A stretch of DNA of 64,000 bases, from contig NZ_CP056030.1 of NCBI RefSeq assembly GCF_013374995.1, positions 4,496,501-4,560,500 on the forward strand, given 5' to 3'. A program made the translations under genes and the position numbers. This DNA is from Pseudomonas eucalypticola. Its GTDB lineage: Bacteria > Pseudomonadota > Gammaproteobacteria > Pseudomonadales > Pseudomonadaceae. The notes beneath the pieces are model-generated. The model saw nothing but the letters and a program-made list of their open reading frames with translations. It was not told where the DNA came from and did no database searches. Below, piece after piece: positions 42,819 to 51,555 of this stretch (positions are counted from its first letter, which is position 1; every line of letters begins with the position of its first letter).

Positions 42819-44050
42819 AGCACCTGCTGGTTGCGGGTTTTCTGGAAGTCTTCCAGCGACAGGCCACGGAAGGCCGCGTAGATGTGCAGGTTCGAGACGC
42901 CGGTGACCGCGCCCAGCTTCTCCAGCAGGAAGAAGATCACCCCGTACTGCAACAACCCCAGCCAGTCGCGGCGGCGGACCAGGTCGCGCTCCTCCTCGCT
43001 CAGTTGCGCCTCGTCGAACAGCGCTTCCGGGTCGGCCAGGAAGCGTTCGCGCCAGGCGGGCACGATCATCTGGTGCAGGAAGCGGTTCAGGCGGTAGCCC
43101 TTGTGGCTGCGTTCCAGGGTGAAGGGGTAGGTGCCTGGCAGGTTCTCCACGCCTTTGAGCTGATGGTCGATGTGCTCGCGGTGGCGCGCCAGCAGGTCAA
43201 CAGGAACGTCGCGGGCCTGGTTTTCCAGGACGAGGGTGGCGATGCCGGTCATGGACGGCAGGTAGTAGCCCTCGTGACGCTTGACCACGTTGGCCGACAG
43301 GGCACCGCGCATGATCAACCAGGTGATCACTTCCGAGCCTTCCATACCACCCAGCTCGGCATATTCGGCCAAGGTGATTTCGGTCAGGCGTTGCGGGTCA
43401 TTGACCAGCAGGTCGAGGAATTGCGCATCCCACTCGGGGTTGTTGAAGCCGCAACGCTCGCCGTGCACCTGGTGTGACACGCCGCCGGTGGCGACCACGG
43501 CAACCTTGAGGTCTTCAGGAAAGCTTTCGATGGCGCGGCGCAGGGCCTGGCCCAGCTTGTAGCAGCGGGCAGCGCTGGGAATCGGGAACTGCAGCACGCC
43601 CACATGCAGGGGCACGACCTGCACGGGCCATTCGGTGTCGAACGGCAGCAAAGCCGACATGGGCGAAAACAGGCCGTGGTCGATCGGCTTGTCGCGGAAG
43701 AACGCCATGTCGAACTCGTCAGCCATCAGGCTGCGGCCGATGTGCCGGGACAGTTCAGCGTGGCCACCGATGGCCGGCAGCGCGCGCACGCCGCCACCTT
43801 CGTCGGCCACTTCATAGCGCTCGTCCACGCCCAGGCAAAATGCCGAATAGTGGTCGAAGAAGAACGAGGTCACATGGTCATTGAAGATGTAGAACAGCAC
43901 ATCGGGCTTGTGCTCGTCGAGCCACGCCTTGATAGGCTCGAAGTCTTTGAAGATGGGCGCCCAGGCGGCCTCTTCCTGCTTGTTGTGGTCCACGGCAAAG
44001 CCGATGGTAGGCGTGTGGGAAACGGCGAGACCGCCAATGATGCGCGCCAT
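42794..44050 (-). CDS. galA: Gallate dioxygenase
   Basis: A 418-residue extradiol ring-cleavage enzyme that opens gallate to 4-oxalomesaconate (EC 1.13.11.57). It is a natural fusion of a LigB-like catalytic domain (about 1-280) and a LigA-like helical domain (about 300-418). Iron ligands appear as His12 (AVSHTPTIG) and His59 (YIFNDHVTSF), and the catalytic His as GGVSHQVHGERCGF. The start ATG 44050 has AGAGG upstream. Convergent with galR and not co-transcribed with galBCD. Confidence 0.95.
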   Translation of the reverse strand: MARIIGGLAVSHTPTIGFAVDHNKQEEAAWAPIFKDFEPIKAWLDEHKPDVLFYIFNDHVTSFFFDHYSAFCLGVDERYEVADEGGGVRALPAIGGHAELSRHIGRSLMADEFDMAFFRDKPIDHGLFSPMSALLPFDTEWPVQVVPLHVGVLQFPIPSAARCYKLGQALRRAIESFPEDLKVAVVATGGVSHQVHGERCGFNNPEWDAQFLDLLVNDPQRLTEITLAEYAELGGMEGSEVITWLIMRGALSANVVKRHEGYYLPSMTGIATLVLENQARDVPVDLLARHREHIDHQLKGVENLPGTYPFTLERSHKGYRLNRFLHQMIVPAWRERFLADPEALFDEAQLSEEERDLVRRRDWLGLLQYGVIFFLLEKLGAVTGVSNLHIYAAFRGLSLEDFQKTRNQQVLYSVAGKR

Positions 44051-44309
44051 GAAAACCTCTGCTCGCTGAAAGAATTCTTTTGATGAGGCAGGCTAGCGCA
44101 GGGGCAGCGCAACGTCTTCTGTGTAATGGTTAAGGAGGGGTCGTTTTTCTTTATCGCCCTGGCACGTGGCGGCGATCATGCCTGAAGCCGATGGTCATTA
44201 TTAACGCGACCGCTCTGGCGCGGGGAATGGCGGGGGCTTAGCCTTGCGGCAGAAATTGAATCGGTGCGCGCCCTTCCGAGCGCCGATCCCCCGCCATGAA
44301 GAGCACACC

Positions 44310-45503
44310 ATGACCAGCCTGAGCGACCCTACCCACCTGAACCACCCGACGATGAGCCGCGCCATGGTGGCGCTGTTCGCGTTCTGTTGCGGCGCCATCG
44401 TCGCCAACATCTACTACGCCCAGCCGATCATCGAGCTGATCGCCCCGGACATCCAGCTGTCGGCCCACGGCGCCAGCCTGATCGTCTCCCTGACACAGAT
44501 CGGCTACGCCTTGGGGATTTTCTTCCTGGTGCCACTGGCTGACCTGCTAGAAAACCGCAAACTGATGCTCGGCACCACGCTGCTGGCCACCGTCAGCCTG
44601 ATCGGTGCGGCGCTGAGCAGTCAACCCAGCGTATTTCTCATCGTGTCGCTGTTGATCGGCTTCAGCTCGGTGTCGGTGCAGATGCTGATTCCCTTGGCGG
44701 CGCACATGGCCAGCGAGCAGACCCGCGGCAGCGTGGTGGGCAGCATCATGGGCGGCCTGCTGGTGGGCATTCTGCTTGCGCGGCCGTTGGCGAGCGTGAT
44801 CGCCGACCATTTCGGCTGGCGCGCGGTGTTCTACGTGGCCGCCGCAGTGATGGTGGCCATCACCCTGATCATGGCGCGCACCATTCCGCACCGCCAGCCG
44901 GACCACAGCGCGACCTACGGGCAGCTGCTGGCATCGCTGGGCACCCTGGTGCGCCGCCATGGCCCCCTGCGCCAGCGTTCGTTCTACCAGGCGCTGATGT
45001 TCGCCACCTTCAGCCTGTTCTGGACCGCCGTGCCCCTGGAACTGTCGCGCCAGCACGGCCTGAGCCAGAGCCAGATCGCGGTGTTCGCCCTGGTGGGTGC
45101 CATCGGCGCCATCGCCGCGCCCATCGCCGGGCGCCTGGCCGACGCCGGCCATACCCGCCGTGCCTCGCTGCTGGCCATGGTGCTGGCGCCCGTGAGCTTC
45201 ACCACGGCGCTGGTTCATCCGGCCTATAGCGTGGTGGCCCTGGCGTTGACCGGGGTGCTGCTGGACTTCGCCGTGCAGATGAACATGGTGCTGGGCCAGC
45301 GCATCATCTACGGCCTTGACGCCAACAGCCGCGCACGTTTGAACGCGCTGTACGTGACCAGCATCTTCGTCGGCGGCGCGGTGGGTTCGGCGATGGCCAG
45401 CAGCGTGTATGAAGCCGGTGGCTGGGGGCTGGTGATGAAGGTCGGCAGCGCCATTCCGCTGGTGGCGCTGGTGGCGTTCCTGTTCAATTCCCGCAAGCCC
45501 TAG
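44310..45503 (+). CDS. MFS transporter, DHA1 type
   Basis: A 397-residue, twelve-helix carrier. ATG 44310 (MTSLSDPTHLNHPTMSR) has AAGAG upstream; the frame further left is featureless. MFS blocks: CGAIVANIYYAQPIIELIAP, LIVSLTQIGYALGIFFLVPL, LADLLENRKLML and the late GRLADAGHTRR. It resembles YgaY/NepI-like exporters of small metabolites. It lies beside galA but is not the aromatic-acid symporter GalT, which belongs to the AAHS family and is longer. The stop is four bases from the convergent oxidoreductase gene. The substrate is unknown. Confidence 0.8.
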   Translation: MTSLSDPTHLNHPTMSRAMVALFAFCCGAIVANIYYAQPIIELIAPDIQLSAHGASLIVSLTQIGYALGIFFLVPLADLLENRKLMLGTTLLATVSLIGAALSSQPSVFLIVSLLIGFSSVSVQMLIPLAAHMASEQTRGSVVGSIMGGLLVGILLARPLASVIADHFGWRAVFYVAAAVMVAITLIMARTIPHRQPDHSATYGQLLASLGTLVRRHGPLRQRSFYQALMFATFSLFWTAVPLELSRQHGLSQSQIAVFALVGAIGAIAAPIAGRLADAGHTRRASLLAMVLAPVSFTTALVHPAYSVVALALTGVLLDFAVQMNMVLGQRIIYGLDANSRARLNALYVTSIFVGGAVGSAMASSVYEAGGWGLVMKVGSAIPLVALVAFLFNSRKP

Positions 45504-45507
45504 CCGG

Positions 45508-46467
45508 TCAGGGCAGGAGGATGACCTTCTGGCTGCTGCCGCCATTGACTGCCGCATAGGCCGCCAGGCCTTCGGTAAGCGGCACCTCCAGCAGGTCAGT
45601 GGGCAACGGCAGCTGGCCGTTGTCGAAATAACCGCCAAACTGCTCCAGCATGCGCGCACAGGCGGCACAGTCGTACAGCAGGCTGTTGACGCCCACCAGC
45701 GAGCCACCCTTGCGGTACAGGCCCAAGGCCGAGAACTCCACCAGGCCGTTGACCGGCGCGGCGATGATGGCGATGCGGCCGAACGTGGCCAGCGCCACCA
45801 CTGCGGCGGGCAACCAGAAGCCTGTGGTGTCGAAGATGACTTCGGCGCCGCCCGTGAATACGTCGTTCACCTGCGAGGCCAGGGTGTCGGCGTGCTCCAG
45901 CAGAACCACCGGGTAACCCTGCGCTCGCAGGGTCGCGGCCTGCTCCGGGCGGCGTACCGCGGCCAGTACCTCGGCGCCGCGGATCCGGGCCAGGGCCAAC
46001 GCCGCGGAACCCACCGCGCCGTTGGCGCCCAGCACCAGGAACCGCGTGCCCTGCCCCACCTGGCAGCGCTCCACCGCGTCCCAGGCCGTGGTGTACGGCA
46101 CCCCCAGGCTGGCCGCCTGGGTGAAGCTCAACTGGCCGGGCTTGAGCGCTACGCCATCGGCGGGCACGGTCAGGTACTGGGCGTGGCTGCCGTCATGCGC
46201 GAAACCCAGGTCGCTGCCGGTGCCCCATACCGCTTGCCCCAGCAACCGCTCCGGACCGGCGACCACCACGCCGGCGAAATCGCGGCCCGGCACCCTGGGC
46301 AGGGTGGTGTAGGGAAAGCGGCCCAGTACATTCTTCACGTCGCTGGGGTTCAGGCCCGCGGCGCGAACCTCGACCAGTACGTGGCCCTCGGGTGCCACCG
46401 GGGTGGGCAAGTCAGCGACTTCAAGGTGGGCGAGGTCGCCGGTGTGCTTGAACTGCAGTGCTTTCAT
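45508..46467 (-). CDS. Zinc-independent quinone-oxidoreductase-type MDR enzyme
   Basis: A 319-residue medium-chain dehydrogenase/reductase. The N-terminal GroES-like domain (about 1-125) includes VEVRAAGLNPSDVKNVLGRF and PRVPGRDFAGVV but lacks the cysteine cluster of zinc alcohol dehydrogenases. A Rossmann domain (about 125-265) follows with FLVLGANGAVGSAALALA. ATG 46467 lies behind AAGGGGTACCCCC, which includes the palindrome GGGGTACCCC. It is followed by an AraC regulator further upstream in the same direction. Likely reduces quinones or enones with NADPH. Confidence 0.85.
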   Translation of the reverse strand: MKALQFKHTGDLAHLEVADLPTPVAPEGHVLVEVRAAGLNPSDVKNVLGRFPYTTLPRVPGRDFAGVVVAGPERLLGQAVWGTGSDLGFAHDGSHAQYLTVPADGVALKPGQLSFTQAASLGVPYTTAWDAVERCQVGQGTRFLVLGANGAVGSAALALARIRGAEVLAAVRRPEQAATLRAQGYPVVLLEHADTLASQVNDVFTGGAEVIFDTTGFWLPAAVVALATFGRIAIIAAPVNGLVEFSALGLYRKGGSLVGVNSLLYDCAACARMLEQFGGYFDNGQLPLPTDLLEVPLTEGLAAYAAVNGGSSQKVILLP

Positions 46468-46540
46468 GGGGGTACCCCTTCAATGGATGCGCCGGCAGTG
46501 TATGGTCGGCGTCGCGCGGGTATCGGCCAAGTGCTTCGGT

Positions 46541-47332
46541 TTATCGGCCAACCGAGGGTGTCAGCGCAGGGATAGGAAAACGCGATGGCGCCACGCCCAG
46601 GGCGCGCTTGAACATGTCGCTGAAGCTACTGGGTGAATAGCCCATGGCCCGGGCGATGGTGCTGACCGGCACGCCCTGGATCAATTCGGCGACCGCGGTG
46701 GCCACTTGCACCTGGCGCCGCCATTCGGCGAAGCCCATGCCCAGGTGAGCCTGAAACAACCGCGCCAGGGTGCGCACGCTGGCACCGGCCAGGGCGGCGT
46801 GCTGTTCGAATGACACCGCCAGCGACGGTTGCGCCATGACGGCCTGGCACAGGTTCATCAAGCGCCGATCCGGACTATTGGGCAGCGGCACCCGCAAGGT
46901 GCTGCGGCGCGCCTTGTGCAACTCCAGCACCGCCAATTGCGCCAGCGCCTGATAGTACTCACCGCGGCTGTCGCGGCCCTGCTCTACCAGGGTCAGCATC
47001 AGTTCACGCAGCAGCCCGCCCACTTCCAGTACCTGCACACGGGGGTCCAGGGTGGCGGCGATGGCTGGGCGCAGGTAGATATTGCGCATTTGCAGGTCGG
47101 TGACCACGCGAATGCCATGGGGCACGTCCGGGGGTAACCAGACGGCACGCTGGGGTGGCACCATCAGCGCCTCGGACGGCGTTTCCACCCACATGACCCC
47201 GCTGGCCGCATACAGCACCTGGCCCCAGGCATGCTGGTGGGGCTCCACGAACAACCCGCGTGGGTAGGTACGTGCCAGCGGCTGCACGGGGATGTCGAGG
47301 TCGCTGAGGTCGGGTGGGGCGGCAAGGGCCAT
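46541..47332 (-). CDS. AraC-family transcriptional regulator
   Basis: A 263-residue AraC regulator. An N-terminal cupin (about 10-90; EPHQHAWGQVLYAASGVMWVE, excerpted; VWLPPDVPHGIRV) senses a ligand. The C-terminal double HTH (about 160-255) contains HAALAGASVRTLARLFQAHL and STIARAMGYSPSSFSDMFKR. Start ATG 47332. It lies 73 bases upstream of the MDR oxidoreductase gene on the same strand and may control it. The MFS gene at 47577 is divergent. Confidence 0.87.
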   Translation of the reverse strand: MALAAPPDLSDLDIPVQPLARTYPRGLFVEPHQHAWGQVLYAASGVMWVETPSEALMVPPQRAVWLPPDVPHGIRVVTDLQMRNIYLRPAIAATLDPRVQVLEVGGLLRELMLTLVEQGRDSRGEYYQALAQLAVLELHKARRSTLRVPLPNSPDRRLMNLCQAVMAQPSLAVSFEQHAALAGASVRTLARLFQAHLGMGFAEWRRQVQVATAVAELIQGVPVSTIARAMGYSPSSFSDMFKRALGVAPSRFPIPALTPSVGR

Positions 47333-47491
47333 GGCGGGGCGTGACAGTCGGGGAAAAAGTGCACAGGGTAACCAGCCCTGCGCATGAAGGCCACTAGCAC
47401 TTAGCCGGGTGGTCGGCAGGATGAAAAATTCTTAACCTTTGCCGCCATGGCGTGCGGCAGCGCGCCGCAGACGACTTTAGCGACCGATCAT

Positions 47492-47543
47492 CGAACTAGT
47501 TCGTACATTTTGCCTTGACCCTGCGTCGACGCTTCAATAGCCT
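47492..47543 (+). promoter_or_regulatory. Promoter and palindromic operator of the MFS gene at 47577
   Basis: CGAACTAGTTCG (47492-47503) is a perfect 12-base palindrome immediately upstream of a sigma-70-like promoter: TTGACC (47515-47520), a 17-base spacer and TAGCCT (47538-47543). The MFS start codon is 34 bases further. The binding protein is unknown; the nearest regulator genes are the AraC and LysR genes on either side. Confidence 0.55.
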
Positions 47544-47576
47544 GCGGGCAACAACTACAAAGACGAGAATCACCCC

Positions 47577-48908
47577 ATGCCTGACAATCAATCGGGCGCA
47601 GTGACGATCCCCACCGTGCCTCGTTCCGCTGCTGCCTCTGCCGTGCGTCCCAGCCGTGCCCGCTTCGTCATTCTGACGCTGCTGGCGGTCGGTACCATCA
47701 TCAACTACCTGGACCGCAGCATCCTCGGCATCGCCGCGCCCACCATGACCACCGAACTGGGCATCGACCCCGCGCTGATGGGCGTGATGTTCTCTGCCTT
47801 CGCCTGGAGCTACGTGCTGGCCCAAGTACCGGGCGGTGCTCTGCTCGACCGTTTCGGCAGCGGCAAGACCTACTTCGTTGCCGCCAGCGCCTGGTCGCTG
47901 ACCACCTTGCTGCACGGCCTGGTCTCCGGCTTCACCTCGCTGATCGGCCTGCGCCTGTTGCTCGGCGTCAGCGAAGCCACCTGCTTTCCCACCAACAGCC
48001 GCGTGGTCGCCACCTGGTTCCCCCAGCAGGAACGGGCCCGGGCCACCAGTATCTACACCGTGGGCGAGTACATCGGCCTGGCCTTTCTCAGCCCGCTGCT
48101 GTTCATGCTGCTGGCCCATTACGGCTGGCGCTCGCTGTTCGTGCTGGTGGGCGTGATCGGCCTGTTGTTCGCGCTGGTGTGGAAGCTTCGCTACCGCGAG
48201 CCCCATGAGTGCACCCGCGTCAATGCCGCTGAGCTGGCGTATATCGAAGCCGGTGGTGGCCTGGCGCCGAAGGACGAGAAGAAAACCCCGTTTTCCTGGA
48301 AAAGCCTGCGCCAGCTGCTGGGCTTCCGGCAGATCTGGGGCGCCTGCCTGGGCCAGTTCGCGGGCAACGCTACGCTGGTGTTCTTCCTGACCTGGTTCCC
48401 CACCTACCTGTCCACCGAGCGGCACATGGGCTGGATGAAGATGGGCTTCTTCGCGGTGCTGCCCTTCATCGCGGCGGGCTGCGGGGTGATGCTGGGCGGC
48501 TGGTTCTCCGACCGCCTCATTCAGCGCACCGGCAACGCCAGCCTGGGGCGCAAGCTGCCGATCATCGCGGGCTTGCTGATGGCCAGTTGCATCGTCGCGG
48601 CGAACTTCGTGGAAAGCGACCAGGCGGTGATCGCCATCCTGTCCATCGCCTTCTTTGGCCAAGGCATGGTTGGCCTGGGGTGGACGGTGATCTCCGACAT
48701 CGCACCGAAGAAGCTCATCGGTCTGACGGCGGGCGTGTTCAACCTAGTCACCGGCATGGCCGGCATCATCACGCCGCTGGTGATTGGCTTCATCGTGTCC
48801 AGCACCGGTTCGTTCACCGGCGCCCTGTGGTTCATCGGCGCAGTGGCTCTGGCAGGCGCTTTGGCGTACCTGTTGCTGCTGGGCGACGTCAAACGCCTGG
48901 AGGTCTGA
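47577..48908 (+). CDS. MFS transporter, anion:cation symporter (hexuronate/sugar-acid type)
   Basis: A 443-residue, twelve-helix carrier. Family blocks: VGTIINYLDRSILGIAAPTM, VLAQVPGGALLDRFGSGKTY, GVSEATCFPTNSRVVATWFP and AFFGQGMVGLGWTVISDIAP. This set is typical of glucarate, galactarate or hexuronate carriers of the ACS family. It has its own promoter and operator palindrome and no catabolic gene directly linked, so it may serve a pathway elsewhere, such as glucarate (32-35 kb). Confidence 0.82.
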   Translation: MPDNQSGAVTIPTVPRSAAASAVRPSRARFVILTLLAVGTIINYLDRSILGIAAPTMTTELGIDPALMGVMFSAFAWSYVLAQVPGGALLDRFGSGKTYFVAASAWSLTTLLHGLVSGFTSLIGLRLLLGVSEATCFPTNSRVVATWFPQQERARATSIYTVGEYIGLAFLSPLLFMLLAHYGWRSLFVLVGVIGLLFALVWKLRYREPHECTRVNAAELAYIEAGGGLAPKDEKKTPFSWKSLRQLLGFRQIWGACLGQFAGNATLVFFLTWFPTYLSTERHMGWMKMGFFAVLPFIAAGCGVMLGGWFSDRLIQRTGNASLGRKLPIIAGLLMASCIVAANFVESDQAVIAILSIAFFGQGMVGLGWTVISDIAPKKLIGLTAGVFNLVTGMAGIITPLVIGFIVSSTGSFTGALWFIGAVALAGALAYLLLLGDVKRLEV

Positions 48909-48968
48909 CCATTAGCCGGACTGCCGCGTCGGGGTCAAGCGGTGTGCGGGGAACGCCGCGGCGGCCAG

Positions 48969-48991
48969 GACGCGGCCAGGTCCGCTGCTAC
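48969..48991 (-). repeat. REP-like element core, copy C
   Basis: Reverse complement of 1481-1503, identical in all 23 bases. It overlaps the last codon of the LysR gene (stop at 48990-48988), so that gene's TAG is part of the repeat. Confidence 0.65.
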
Positions 48992-49896
48992 AGGTCCTTT
49001 GCCATTGCGCCGACCACGAACGCCACGAAGCTGCGCAGTTTGGGCGAGCGGTAACGCTCCTGGGGGTAGACCAGGTGCATCGGGCGCACCGGCAAATGCC
49101 AGTCGGGCAGCAGCGGCACCAGCCGCCCGCTGGCCAGCTCCTCGCGCACCAGGGCATCGGGCAACATCGCGATGCCCAACCCCGATAGCGCCGCGCGCTT
49201 GAGCGCCGGGGCGCTGTTGACCGCGATGCGACCGCTGACCTCCACACTCACCTCACCTTCCGGCCCGCTGAGGCGCCAGTGCTTTTGCGTCCACCGCCAC
49301 TCGGTGCCTGCGGGGTAAGCGAACGCCAGGCAATCGTGCTCGGCCAACGCTTGCACATCGACAGGCGCGCCCCGCCCTGCCAGGTAAGCTGGCGCAGCGC
49401 AGAGCGTCAGCCCATAGTCCTGCAACGGCCGGGCGATCAGGCTGGAGTTTTCCAGGGTGCCCAGGCGGATCGCCGCATCGAAGCCCTCTTCCACCAGGTC
49501 GACCAGGCGGTCCGTGAGGACCACGTCGAGCTTCACTGCCGGGTTCTCGTTCAGGTAATCGGCCAGGCAAGGCATCAGGCATTCGGCACCGAAGGTCGGT
49601 GGCGCGCTGATGCGCAAGGTACCGTGGGGCACGGCCTGCACTTCCTCGGCCAACTGCTCGGCGGCGCTGACCTGGCCCAGAATATCCAGGCAGCGTTGGT
49701 AGTAGGCGCTGCCGAACTCGGTCAGGCTCTGGCGGCGGGTGGTACGGCGCAACAGGCTCACCCCCAGGCGCTGCTCCAGCGCACGCAAGTGGTTGCCCAC
49801 CATGGTAGTGGACATGCCACAGGCATCGGCGGCGGCGGTCATGCTGCCACCTTCCACTACCTGGACGAATACACCCATGGCCTGGAACAGGTCCAT
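48988..49896 (-). CDS. LysR-family regulator (CrgA-like)
   Basis: A 302-residue LysR regulator starting [20 protein letters not shown], with HTH (about 1-60; [20 protein letters not shown]) and effector domain (about 88-300; [20 protein letters not shown]). ATG 49896 is used; the frame stays open to 51045 only as antisense of the aminotransferase gene. Divergent from that aminotransferase across 93 bases and probably its regulator. The TAG stop lies in REP copy C. Confidence 0.87.
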   Translation of the reverse strand: MDLFQAMGVFVQVVEGGSMTAAADACGMSTTMVGNHLRALEQRLGVSLLRRTTRRQSLTEFGSAYYQRCLDILGQVSAAEQLAEEVQAVPHGTLRISAPPTFGAECLMPCLADYLNENPAVKLDVVLTDRLVDLVEEGFDAAIRLGTLENSSLIARPLQDYGLTLCAAPAYLAGRGAPVDVQALAEHDCLAFAYPAGTEWRWTQKHWRLSGPEGEVSVEVSGRIAVNSAPALKRAALSGLGIAMLPDALVREELASGRLVPLLPDWHLPVRPMHLVYPQERYRSPKLRSFVAFVVGAMAKDL

Positions 49897-49989
49897 TATC
49901 CACTCCTGCTTGAAAGTCCTTTCAGTGTAGGGCCATTTATCACGCCTTGCTGGATAAAGATACTGGCACCCTTCCCCTGCAAGGACACG

Positions 49990-51168
49990 ATGCCCATGAC
50001 CGCCCTGATGAACAATTACCAACCCCTGCCCATCAGCTTCGAGCGCGGGCAAGGCTGCCGCCTCTGGGACAGCGAGGGCCGTGAATACCTCGATGCCCTG
50101 GCCGGGGTGGCCGTGACCTCGGTAGGCCACAGCCACCCCCGAATCGTCGACGCCATTCGCGACCAGGCCGGCTTGCTGCTGCACTGCTCCAACCTCTACC
50201 GCATCGATTGGCAGGCGCGGCTGGCGCAACGCTTGACCGACCTGGCCGGCATGGCGCGTGCGTTCTTCTGCAATTCGGGGGCCGAGGCCAATGAAGCGGC
50301 ACTGAAGCTGGCCCGTCTGCACGCCACGGCCAAGGGTATCCGCCAGCCGTTGGTGGTGGTGATGGAAAACAGTTTCCACGGCCGCACCTTCGCCACCCTG
50401 TCGGCCAGCGACAGCCCCACCTGCCAGGCCGGCTTCGCGCCCTTGGTCGAAGGTTTCGTCAGCGTGCCGTTCGGTGACGTGCTGGCCCTTGAAGCCGTGG
50501 CCCAGCGGTATGGGCAACGCATTGCCGCGGTGCTGGTCGAGCCGGTGCAGGGCGAAAGCGGGGTGCAGGTGGCGCCCAGCGGCTACCTGAAGGCTTTGCG
50601 CCAGATCTGCGACGCACAGCAGTGGCTGTTGATGCTCGACGAGATCCAGACCGGGCTCTGCCGTACCGGCCGCTGGTTCGCCGGCCAGCATGAAGGCGTA
50701 GTGCCCGACGTGATGACCCTGGCCAAGGCCCTGGGCAACGGCGTGCCCATCGGCGCCTGCCTGGCCACGGGGGCCGCAGCCGACCTGTTCGGCCCTGGCA
50801 GCCACGGCAGCACGTTCGGCGGCAACCCGCTGGCCTGCCGGGTAGCGTGCACGGTGCTGGACATCATGGAGCAGGAGAACCTGGCCGCCAACGCCGCGCA
50901 CCAAGGCAGGTTGCTGCTCAATACGTTGCGCAGCGCCCTGACAGGCCATCCGGGAGTAGCGGCAGTGCGTGGCCACGGCCTGATGGTGGGCATCGAACTG
51001 CACCAGCCCGCGCCCCACCTGGCCAAGCTGGCGGCCCTCGAGCATGGCCTGTTGATCAACGTGGCCCGCGGCCGGACGATTCGCCTGCTACCGCCGTTGA
51101 CCCTGGGTGATGATGACCGTGCAGTGATCGTCGAGCGCCTGATGGCCCTGCTGCAATCAGTGGGGTGA
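49990..51168 (+). CDS. Acetylornithine/succinylornithine-type aminotransferase (class III, PLP)
   Basis: A 392-residue class III aminotransferase. ATG 49990 has AAGGA five bases upstream. Conserved blocks: [63 protein letters not shown] and the PLP lysine in [15 protein letters not shown]. The sequence is of the ArgD/AstC type, which uses N-acetyl- or N-succinyl-ornithine with 2-oxoglutarate. No other arginine gene is adjacent, and a LysR gene is divergent, so a catabolic role is possible. Its end overlaps the convergent response regulator by 12 bases. Confidence 0.85.
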   Translation: MPMTALMNNYQPLPISFERGQGCRLWDSEGREYLDALAGVAVTSVGHSHPRIVDAIRDQAGLLLHCSNLYRIDWQARLAQRLTDLAGMARAFFCNSGAEANEAALKLARLHATAKGIRQPLVVVMENSFHGRTFATLSASDSPTCQAGFAPLVEGFVSVPFGDVLALEAVAQRYGQRIAAVLVEPVQGESGVQVAPSGYLKALRQICDAQQWLLMLDEIQTGLCRTGRWFAGQHEGVVPDVMTLAKALGNGVPIGACLATGAAADLFGPGSHGSTFGGNPLACRVACTVLDIMEQENLAANAAHQGRLLLNTLRSALTGHPGVAAVRGHGLMVGIELHQPAPHLAKLAALEHGLLINVARGRTIRLLPPLTLGDDDRAVIVERLMALLQSVG

Positions 51169-51534
51169 ATTGTCCGGCGGACCGATCAGCTCACGCACCT
51201 TGGCGATCACTTTCATGATCTCGAACGGCTTGTCGAACACCGCGGCGAACAGCTCGGGCGTGGCGCGCCCGATGCTGCCTTGGGCACCACTCATCAACAG
51301 GATCGGCAAATGCTTGTGCAGCGGATGCTCGCGGATCTTGCGGGCCATTTCCAGACCGTCCATCACCGGCATCATGAAATCCGTGATGACCAGCGCCGGG
51401 CGCTCGCGCTCAAGGACTTCCAAGCCCTTGCGCCCGTTCGCAGCCTTGACGACCTCATAGCCCTCATCCTCGAACGCCAGTTCAAGGATGTTGGCAATCA
51501 TGAATTCGTCGTCGACGATCAGGATGGTGCTCAT
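51157..51534 (-). CDS. Receiver-only response regulator paired with KaiC-like ATPase
   Basis: A 125-residue protein made only of a receiver domain. Acidic pocket DDE (residues 8-10), phospho-acceptor Asp52 ([13 protein letters not shown]), Ser/Thr switch in LLMSGAQG, and Lys in FDKPFE. There is no output domain. The gene follows the KaiC-like gene by 21 bases on the same strand, so the pair is one operon. A phosphorylation-dependent contact with the ATPase is likely by analogy to other KaiC-receiver pairs. The kinase is not encoded here. Confidence 0.88.
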   Translation of the reverse strand: MSTILIVDDEFMIANILELAFEDEGYEVVKAANGRKGLEVLERERPALVITDFMMPVMDGLEMARKIREHPLHKHLPILLMSGAQGSIGRATPELFAAVFDKPFEIMKVIAKVRELIGPPDNSPH

Positions 51535-51555
51535 GTCAACTCGATCCGGGCGTCT

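Noticed and set aside
44310..45503. Assignment of the MFS gene next to galA as the gallate transporter GalT
   Set aside because: Length and motifs fit the DHA1 exporter group, not the AAHS aromatic-acid symporters.
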